From: Pelargonium cotyledonis
Taxonomy: Eukaryota > Streptophyta > Magnoliopsida > Geraniales > Geraniaceae
Direction: 5' to 3'
Length of the DNA: 29,267 nt
Assembly (NCBI GenBank): GCA_036897625.1
Contig: JAYMTA010000420.1
Location: 1 to 29,267 of the forward strand
Every line of letters starts with the position of its first letter. Within the stretch, counting starts at the first letter, position 1. Made by a program: the position numbers and the translations under genes. The notes beneath the pieces were generated by a model. It did not search any database and was not told the DNA's origin. It worked only from the letters and a program-made list of their open reading frames with translations. Positions 20,651-29,200 of this stretch are shown here, in pieces.

Positions 20651-21200
20651 CTTGTTCTGAGCTAGGTCCAATATATTTTTTTGAGACCACTTAACCGACA
20701 ATTTAGATCAAATACGTGTGTATAAAATTGAACTGTAGCATAATAAACCAACGAACTCTGGCAGCCGTGCGTTTCCGTTTTATGTCACTCCCGATTGAGC
20801 TGAACATGAGTTTGGGTCAAAATTGAAAATCACGGGAGAGGTGTTTGACCTGCAGATAAAACGCAACAATTTTCACCCGCCTATTTTTCATCTCCACTCG
20901 ACGAATGATGGGTCTGAAAGCAACCATGAGTAACTGACGTAATGGGACAAAAAAACTTACAATGAAACGGGTCACCCGTCCGTGAGTCCCCTAGAATTTG
21001 TGACTAGTTCCAAATATCAAAACGACAATACTAATATGAGCATTAAGAAATTGGTTGAGACTCTCAGCCAAGACACATACAAACGGATCCGAGTGGGATG
21101 ACTAAGATTCTTTTTTCTCTACTAATATCTCTCCCATTTTAGCTCATAAAAAAAAAAAGAAAATTAGTCTAAAATAATTTCTTTAAAGTAATATGAGCAT
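20651..21200. other. Divergent spacer between RPL10a and the RIP-RRM gene
   Basis: The two genes point away from each other, and this spacer with the MITE to its right forms the rest of their shared upstream region. It is AT-rich with no gene. I see no clear TATA box for the right-hand gene here. Confidence 0.4.
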
Positions 21201-21367
21201 CAGTTGACGAATATAACTTTATACCAGTTGCACTAATGAGATGATGACATCTCATTTAAAATTATGGATCGAACGGGTCACTCCGCTCTCACAAATTTAT
21301 TTAGGTGGGTATAAGTGAAATTTGATGAAGTGTCATGACCTTATTGATTTGATTAAATTGCAATTGG
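21201..21367. mobile_element. MITE copy B (GTGACACCTCATT ends), inverted relative to copy A
   Basis: Read on the minus strand this stretch follows copy A at 17353-17525 closely along its length. Shared blocks include CATTTCACTTATA-like TTTCACTTATAC, AAATAAATTTGTGAG, TAATTTTAAATGAGATGTCA and ACTGGTATAAAGTTATA. It ends about 130 bases before the RIP-RRM start codon, so it may be part of that gene's promoter. Confidence 0.65.
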
Positions 21368-21500
21368 TTATTTTATTTTAATGTTTCATAAAAGAGATTT
21401 TGTGTGAGAATGGATAGAGCATAACAAATTGCCAAAAACACAGAAAAATTGGAGTGCAACTTGTAGTGTTGGGTTGGAGCTTGGTTTTGTCAGAGCATCC

Positions 21501-24105
21501 ATGGAGGCTCTATCTTCCTCTGCTTTCTCCACCTCTATCACCTTCTCTAACAATTTACCAATCACACCTCACAAATCATTTCCTCTTTCTTCGTCCTCTT
21601 TAACCCTCAAATTCCACAATTCAACAGCCAACAACAACCACCTCAATCTCTCCTCTTCTTTCGCTTCTCGCGTTTCTGCTCTATCAACAAAAACTAGAGC
21701 CACATCAGGACGCTGGAGAGAGTTCTGGGAAGGTGGTTATCTTCCAAAGTCGTAATCTTTTTCGAAATTTCTGATTTGGGTGTAAGCTAAAATTTAGATT
21801 TTGCTGCGACATTGACGAAGAAGCATCAAGGAAGCTTTCTTTGTTAAGATGGATTTTATGCCTACCAACTGTTTGTGATATGTTCTACGTGAAGTTGCTT
21901 TGTAGTTTCATGAGTAATTGTTGAAGGACTTGGTTTAATCGTTGCCCACATACATTTTTGTTGCAGGTTTAGCAGGTACTAAAAAGGACTATGGTACCTC
22001 AAGGACTCAACCCGCTTGTCTACCCAATCTGCAAACTGGAAGTACATTGTTGTTTCCTGCCGGAAATACTAAAGGCTGGCTTGTTCGAATCGATAAGCCT
22101 GGGGTTGGGGTTGTTACTAAGGCACAGATGGTTGATTTTTATTCTCAAATACTGACTAAAGTCTTGCAAAAGTAAGCAACTAAGTATGGTCTCTGGATGG
22201 GCACAAACCCTCCTTTCTTCGTTTTTATCGCTTTGTCTGTGTTATCCTGAAAAAGGGAATGGTTTTATGTAGTGAGCAAGATGCGCAAATGTGTATCTAT
22301 AATGTGTCCTGGCAATCGAATTTTGGGTTTTGCTGTGAACTTGATGAGGAATGTGCCAAGGAACTAGCAGGTTAGCATATGTTTTCAAGTTAAATGTTAC
22401 ATTGTGGAGGCAAAGTGTGATGTGGTAGCATGACCACTAGTGCATTTTGTGCAGGTGTGCCTGGCGTTTTATCTGTGGAGCCAGACGAGAATTTTGAGTC
22501 AGATAATAAGAACTATGGAGGTTTGTTGCTAACTTGGCTAAGCTTTGTGTAATCTAAGTGTTTGTTTGTGATTAGAATCCCGGGGAAAAATTCATTCTTT
22601 GCTGTCTTAGATTGAATGTTTGTTATGTCATGGGCTTATGGCAGTCATATATTCATAATCTCGTGGATGATTGCAACAGTTAAAGAAACCAGTTATTTCA
22701 AGTATTTAAGGTTATTGCCTGATGCATGAAGAACCTATTTCTGAAGAAAGTACTTGGTAGCATTTCCATGTGTGTTAGCTCTGTGCATGCATGTTGGCAT
22801 AAAAAAAGTAATATTGTTTAGAGACACATTATTGTATCCATATGAGATATTCAGTTTATGAGCTAGTTATCGACAGAAGTAACAGAAGGCATGTTAATTT
22901 GCTGGGTTGTTTGATAATTCGTGTCAATAAGAAGCTGTGAATGTCTCATATATTAGAACCTGTGAACATAATGAGTTTCAGTTCATACTTTTCTATTCCA
23001 GGTGGTAAGAATTCTATGGACCAGCCAAATTCCTCAGAAGCAAGCCAGAGAACCCCCATAAAAACTAAAAAGCTTTTTGTAACTGGTATGTTGCAATTCA
23101 TAGACTATGTTTATATTCTTCTAACTTCATTTACTCTATCCTTGTTTTGGCACATGCCTGTATAGTTGAGTGCTAAGTGACAGTGACGATATTCTCTATC
23201 CCAAAACAAATGTCCCGTTTCTTTAGCATTTTTGTTCCAAATTTTGTGTCATCTTTCCTCTTTTAGGAAGTTAGTTATACATGATTTATCAATAGTATCC
23301 CTTGAATTTGTTATGTCTCCGTTCCAAAATAAGTGTCATGTTTCAATTGCATTTTTGTCCCAAAATTAGTATCTTGTTGTCATTTTAGGAAGTTAGTTAC
23401 ACATGAATTATCAATAATGCCCCTATGAAAAGTTAGTTAGCATCTCTTAAGTTTGTTACAACACATAAGCATGTGGATAAAATAGAAAATATACAACAAT
23501 AACTTACACTTTATTAATTGTCCTCAAAATAGAAAGGACACTTATTTTAAGACGGTGGGAGAGTATAGTTTCCTTAAACCTTCATCCATAATAAGGATGT
23601 TTCTCTTTTCTGACAGGCTTATCATTCTATACCTCTGAGAAAACCTTACGTGCTGCATTCGAAGGTTTTGGTGAGCTTGTTGGAGGTAATTTTGTAGATC
23701 ACTCCTATAAATGACTATACTTTTGCAATATTACTCGTATTTAGCGATTGTGCCCAACATACAACATGAAAGAGCTGTCCTAATAAAATTGCTTATTCTC
23801 AACAGTTAAGATTATAATGGACAAGATTTCTAAGAGATCTAAAGGTTACGCCTTTATAGAGTACACTACAGAGGAGGCTGCAAGTGCTGCCCTCAAAGAG
23901 ATGAATGGCAAGGTAAGTTAGAACCCGTCTCTTTTCTGGCTTATACTTTATAGTTAAGAGTGCCAAACCCACAGAAGAGAAGCTGAGGTACATTTATTCT
24001 TTTTGGTGCTTGCAGATCATTAATGGATGGATGATAGTTGTTGATGCTGCTAAAAGTACCCCACAGAAACATGACAGGAGCCGCTCAGGACCACGGGCAT
24101 CATGA
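21501..24105 (+). CDS. Organelle RNA-editing type protein: RIP/MORF-like domain plus RRM (ORRM1-like)
   Basis: Eight exons (21501-21732, 21967-22171, 22273-22370, 22455-22520, 23002-23085, 23617-23685, 23806-23912, 24016-24105) join in frame to 316 residues. The first 60 or so are Ser/Thr-rich and lack acidic residues, like a plastid or mitochondrial transit peptide. Residues about 100-200 resemble a diverged MORF/RIP domain (GWLVRIDKPG, IYNVSWQSNFGF, GVPGVLSVEPDE, NKNYGG). An RRM follows, with LFVTGLSF and KGYAFIEY as RNP2/RNP1, and then a short basic tail. RIP plus RRM is the architecture of ORRM1, which acts in plastid C-to-U editing; that role is inference, and only one RIP unit is visible. 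The last residues and the TGA fall in an antisense gene relic. The start 21501 was preferred to an upstream in-frame ATG at 21429 because MEALSSS opens the transit peptide. Confidence 0.8.
23192..23563. mobile_element. Stowaway-type MITE with internal duplication, intron 5 of the RIP-RRM gene
   Basis: The right end is GGACACTTATTTTAAGACGG followed by TGGGAGAG, and the left end is TTCTCTATCCCAAAACAAAT; they are worn inverted repeats flanked by TA. A second left-type end (CTCCGTTCCAAAATAAGTGT) sits at 23317. The two left halves (about 23192-23316 and 23317-23459) share GCATTTTTGT, TTTTAGGAAGTTAGTTA and ATTATCAATA. The element is therefore a nested or tandemly duplicated Stowaway. Confidence 0.7.
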
Positions 24106-24375
24106 CAGTAGATTGAGGATTCATGCCAGGGGTTTTATGAAACACAGAGCCATCAATGACTCTTAGGGCATCCACCCCGAGCACCCTGTAGTCGCAGTCC
24201 ACAACTTTCCCACAACGTGACACCCTTCGTGGTAGTGCCATGCGGTCATCACAGTGTAAATGCAGAATTCAGATGCCTGTGCCTTGGCCTCAAGTTCACC
24301 GGCAAGTCCAGCATTATGTTAAGGAGAGCTTGGATGGACAAGGCTGGGTACCGGAACTCTGAGAATGAGTAAATG
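24098..24375 (-). pseudogene. Fragment of a GMC oxidoreductase (HOTHEAD/mandelonitrile-lyase type)
   Basis: Only the last quarter of a GMC flavoenzyme is present, read on the minus strand in three successive frames. About 24368-24285 gives SFSEFRYPALSIQALLN and LPVNLRPRH. About 24296-24208 gives EFCIYTVMTAWHYHEGC, which holds the catalytic-histidine motif usually WHYHGGC. About 24205-24098 gives GKVVDCDYRVLGVDALRVID, then GSVFHKTPGMNPQSTVMM. So there are two frameshifts, and the upstream flavin-binding parts and the final residues are missing. It is a dead host-gene fragment, probably a duplicated or captured piece. It overlaps the last coding bases of the RIP-RRM gene on the opposite strand. 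Confidence 0.88.
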
Positions 24376-24815
24376 GGTATTGTTAGCAAATTCTAATATT
24401 ACATATAAACTAAATAAAGTATGCATATACTTGAGTCTTCTTATTAGTAACAAAATTTTAGATGTAACATTTCATTGATGAAAATAGCATCCACCATTAG
24501 GGGAAAATTTGGTTTAAAATATTTGTTTAATTGAACATTTTCTTAAATTGTAAACTAGAACGACCGTGAACCTCAATATTTTAATACCGTTTTCTAATAA
24601 TCTAAATGAAAGTTTTATGAAAAACTAGAGAAATACTTCGCAACATAACATGTCTTTAAACTGAAGGTGGACGGTGCTTCTCGTTAAAGTCAAGCATTGG
24701 GACTGCTCACGTTGCATTCTTTATGTGTTTAATGCTAAGGTAATTTGGGGCAAGTACTTACAATTATACACTCTAGCTAGCTACATACATTAGCTCAACA
24801 ATTCGGTACACAAGA
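24376..24815. other. Spacer between GMC relic and BIC gene
   Basis: AT-rich sequence with no gene that I can support. Its right part would hold the 3' UTR of the BIC-type gene. No end of the inserted GMC piece is marked by a repeat that I can see. Confidence 0.4.
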
Positions 24816-25235
24816 CTACGAAAAAAATTCTGATCCAGATTGACACCTTCCCTCGATCCTCATTCTTTGCGATCCATGGGCGCGACCGCCCTCCGACATT
24901 AGGGCTTGGCGAGCCAAAGCAACCCCATTGGAGCCAACAAGGCATTGAAAGAAGAATAGTTCATCCATGATTCCCGGAGAAGCTCCTCTTGGCTCCATTT
25001 CTCCGGCACCCGATCGAACCCGTCCGGTCACCTTTTCACGGTGCCTCTTCAGCCTCTCTCGTTGCCCCGAACAGTCCTTAACCACCACCACTTCATGCTC
25101 TTGATGATCATCAACAACCATGCATGTGCTAGCCCTACCACCAGGACTTTGCTGGTCAAGAAACCCGGTCGCCGGAGTATTAGCGTTCTTGAAACTCCGG
25201 CGACCGGAATTGTTGTTACTAGAAGTGGTGGTCAT
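24816..25235 (-). CDS. BIC1: BIC-type blue-light inhibitor of cryptochromes, frame interrupted
   Basis: BIC proteins are small nuclear proteins that bind photoexcited cryptochrome and block its dimerisation. The open frame from ATG 25235 gives 139 residues. GQRERLKRHREKVTGRV and, near the end, LARQALMSEGGRAHGSQRMR and IEGRC match the BIC conserved region (Arabidopsis BIC1: GRERLKRHREEVAGKV, from memory). The middle of the conserved block (VPEKWSQEELL, WMNYSSFNALLAPMG) lies in another frame, at 25008-24927. Two breaks explain this: apparently four extra bases (ATCG repeated) around 25010-25015, and one base short in the C run 24923-24926. Either the gene is dead or recently damaged, or the consensus is wrong. 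There are no introns, as usual for BIC. An ATG 25 codons upstream (24 codons past TATA-like sequence) is judged less likely as the start. The next gene upstream is FtsZ2, on the same strand. Confidence 0.8.
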   Translation of the reverse strand: MTTTSSNNNSGRRSFKNANTPATGFLDQQSPGGRASTCMVVDDHQEHEVVVVKDCSGQRERLKRHREKVTGRVRSGAGEMEPRGASPGIMDELFFFQCLVGSNGVALARQALMSEGGRAHGSQRMRIEGRCQSGSEFFS

Positions 25236-25281
25236 GGTGGGTTGGGAGTTGGAGGAGATGGTGGCAGGGCCAAGAGGGTTT

Positions 25282-25330
25282 GTGAAAATATATAAAGAAA
25301 TGGCCATGGGTGGCAAAAATATATAGGGTG
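25282..25330 (-). promoter_or_regulatory. TATA-like boxes upstream of the BIC gene
   Basis: Two TATATATT motifs on the minus strand lie at about 25325-25318 and 25297-25290. The outer one would place transcription start near 25290 and leave a leader of about 55 bases to the ATG at 25235. No other light-response motif was identified with confidence. Confidence 0.45.
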
Positions 25331-26200
25331 TAATATGTAATTTTACAAGAAAAATATTTCAAGCTTTTGTATGGTTTTTTGGGGCTCTACGTTTTCAGTG
25401 CATGATTTGTGTGGTTTGGTGATGATTTTATAGATTTTTTAAGAAAAAATGGACCATTTTTGGTGAGAGACAAGGACACAAGAGTTGTGAATTGTAAGGT
25501 TCACATTGGCTTTAGGGTTTTGAGGACACTGTTTTGCTATAATTGGATCTTGAATTTATTTTTATATCTAGAGGCAAAGATGTTGATGTTTGCTACTAAT
25601 ATTTAGATTTTTTTGTAGGCTCCAAATTTGGCTATTATTAATTTTCAATCTTTGTTCGGTAATTGAGGAGACATGTCCTATAAAAAGGCCAAAAACAGTT
25701 AGTATATTCGATTGATAGCATTGATTTTAAATGAAAATTACAAAAAGTCGTCTAGTATCAACTTATCAGTTGATAGATTTCGATAGTTCGATCAAAAGTG
25801 ACAATTTGAATTTTGAATAAAATAATTGACGGGTTGGAGAAATTAAACTTATTCCAAACCCGACCCTACAAGGGCGTTGGTTTTGGTTCATATTTAGGAC
25901 TTTACTTGGCTTGCCCGACTCGAAAACTGTTCGATGATCAATTTGAAATGCAATTCAAAAGGACTTTCCAATACAATCTCAACTCCAAGGAACACAAATC
26001 TTCAAGAAACAAAAGGAACATTGTGTTGTAAACAATAGGAGGAAAAGAGCAAAAGAATACAATTTATTCTGAAAAAATTATGCAATCTACAATAAGGAAT
26101 TACCAACAGACTACAAGTCAGTTTAAAGTTTCAAACATGAAATCACATTTGCTTCAATGTCCTACGAACACGGGCTAGGGCTCGAGAAGTTGGACATGAA
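25331..26200. other. BIC upstream region and FtsZ2 3' flank
   Basis: This 870-base spacer contains no gene that I can support. An open frame at 25813-26031 on the plus strand has no recognisable domain and lies in repeat-like sequence (AAACCCGACCCTACAAGGGC). The stretch next to 26200 should be FtsZ2 3' UTR. Confidence 0.4.
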
Positions 26201-29200
26201 TCATACCCGAGGATGTTGAGAGCGACCTTTCTTCCTCAAGAAATCCGGGATCTCCACGGATCCACCTTCCGAGTAAGAGGCGCGTCTGCTGGTTCCATTT
26301 GGAGCATCACTGCGTCCGAGTTGAGATACCTGTATTTTCTCATATCAAATAGGTATAGATTATACTTGTGTGCATGCATTATGTAACGTACACGCAGAAA
26401 CCCGACAAAAACTAGGGTTTAGTGATTTACCTTCCCATCACTATCATCTTGGCGTTTGAATCCGGTGGCAACTAGGGTTATACTAACCTGAAAACAAAAA
26501 GTTTGACAAATGAGGAAATGAGGTACGATTTTGCTTACAAATGACCACGATGGGATTGGTTACATGAAACAAGTAATGAATGGCAGGTACAAAATGGTCT
26601 CATAGTGCACGAGACTCCCGCTATTGTGGGGTACGGGAAAGGCCAGTTATGTACAAAACCTTCCATACTTATGCAGAGAGGATGTTTCTCGTAAGTCACA
26701 AGACAAAACCTTGCTCTTGTGCGAGGTCTTACCCTCATTTTGAGGATAAACATGCATTGGTGATTTTCTAGTTCCCCGACTTACTTGACTACTTAAATGA
26801 TTGATCATGTTATGATAACCTAAGCATAATGGAAGAAGAAAAAGCCAACAAATGAGAAAATGATGTCCGCTATTGCCTAACAGAAGACTAAGATATGATT
26901 GACTACAGCAAAACAAGCAAAAAAATTCATCTGATAGCCATAAAAGGGGCTCTACACAGTGCACTAGACTCCTGCCATTGTGGGGTACAGGAATGGTCAT
27001 TTACGTACTCAACCTTCCATACTTTTGAAGAGAGAATTAATATTTTTTGACTCCAACTTTACAGTTGGGTCATGTCTCACCCTCAATTCTAAGATTACCG
27101 TGCATAGGAAATTTTATATATAGTTCTCCAACTTACTTGACCAGTGAGTGATGGATCAATCACTGCTCCAAAAATTAAGTTTGCGCTTGGATCTACAAGG
27201 TCGTATATAACCTCTGCAGCCGCATTCACCTGGAAAAGGGTCGACAAATGAATAAATCATGGTAACAAGTTTAAGGGTAGCGATTGGATTAAAACAAATG
27301 GAATGAGGATGAGATTCCCGTTCCAAAGCCATTCATGACAAGAAAGTTCTAATCCAAACACAAAGAATTCACATTCCTATTCTAGAACAAGAATCATAGT
27401 TAAAACGTTGTGTGAGAGTCTATTGTAGTTACATAAAGCACATAATATGATGAGTATAATAAGAAGCTACTAAAAGGATTATTAAGATTTCAAATAGTAC
27501 TATATTGAGCTAAGGATTAATTACTCTGGTAACATAAAGGAGGACTTACCTCAAATAAAGTTAAATCACTTCCACCGGTAATGCTCCAAACAATCCCAGT
27601 AGCTCTTTCAATACCGATGTCCAGTAAAGGTGATTGGATGGCGTTTAATGCAGCATCTCTCGCTCTAGATTTTCCTGAAAGACAACACGGTTTCATACAT
27701 AGATTACTGATACAAATAATAAATTGGCCAATCTTGGGTCAAAATGATTTGAAATGAAAGGTTATAGAATTGATGGAACAAGTCACAGAATGTTGCGACT
27801 AAACATTATGATTGTATTTGTAACAAATGTGAAGTGCAGAAGCTTATTTTCTGTCTCTCTAAGTTTACTAATGCCAGCCACAGATTGGCACTAGAGTTTC
27901 TATAGTCACTACTAGAAAACGGTGATTTAGCGAGGGACGATTTTTGTCCCTTGCTAAAAAAAGAATTTGTGACGGGTCTAGTGAGGGGCTAAATATAGCG
28001 AGGGAAAATAATATGTCCAGACAGGCACGCTAGTTTTTTACATTCCCACCCAATTTAGCAACGGATTAAACAAGAGACGGCTGTCGCTAAAACAAAATAG
28101 TTTTGCTGCAGCCTAACTTAGCAAGGGACACTCCCTCGCTGAATTAAGTGAGAGTGAACATGGCTGTGGCCAAATACCTCGCTAAACTGTCGCCAAATGC
28201 GTACGCGCGGATTTTTATAGTGAGTGGTGTTAGTGCTTTGTTACTTTTCCTGAACTATTAGTGTAGTCAAATTATGAACTTGATATAGTGTTTGTATGTT
28301 GATATTTCTCCCTCGTATATTCAGTCCAAAAAAAATATATCATATTTTTCCCTTGTATATTCAGTTCAAAAAGAAGAGATATGAGATTGAGTTTTCAAAC
28401 CAACCTGTTGCAGTTCCAATCCCCATAAGAGAAGAACCTGCATCTTTCATGATAGCTTGTACATCAGCAAAATCAACATTAACCAAACCCGGAACCTGCA
28501 ATTCATGCAATCCACCACTGCTCAGAGAACAACATAATATACTGAATATGAAACAAAAATAACCTCAAGTTACGCGAACTCAGTCGCCAGAAGAATACAC
28601 AGTGAATATATGTGATACAATCAGAAAATAGTAGCATATCAATAACCGGTATAAAATAACACGTGGATGCAGTGTCAAGAACAAGGAATTTTTTGATAAA
28701 TATTTTGCAACTCCATACCGTAATTATATCAGAGATGCCACGAACACCTTGTCGGAGGATATCGTCTGCCATATTAAATGCTTCTGTTACTGGGGTGGCA
28801 TGAGAAACTGCATTCAACAGCCTGTCATTAGGAATGATAATCAATGTGTCAACATTGTTTCTCAGAGCCGCAATGCCTTCCTGAGCTTGAATAGCCCGTC
28901 TTCTTCCCTCAAAAGAGAATGGAGTTGTAACGATACCAACAGTCAAGATACCCATAGACTTTGCAATGCTTGCGATCACCGGAGCACCGCCTGTGCCAGT
29001 GCCTCCGCCCATTCCAGCCTGCAGTTTAAAAGTCATAAGTGAAGAGAAACAAGAATGAAATTAGAAAGCAAATTTGTTGTTTCGCGGGTCCATGACTGTC
29101 ATCATTAGGGGGTAAACCACACTTTTTGTCAGATCATAAAGATTTTCAACTAACATATGACAATAGACATGGAACTTACAGTTATGAAGACCATGTCTGC

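Noticed and set aside
25041-25326. Plus-strand open frames over the BIC gene
   Set aside because: They are antisense shadows; the minus strand carries the family motif LKRHR and the C-terminal conserved residues.
25813-26031. 72-residue plus-strand open frame between BIC and FtsZ2
   Set aside because: No known domain, repeat-like composition, and it would run into the FtsZ2 3' flank; not enough to call a gene.
26647-27000. 117-residue minus-strand open frame in an FtsZ2 intron
   Set aside because: It spans the duplicated, SINE-like intron sequence and matches no protein that I recognise.
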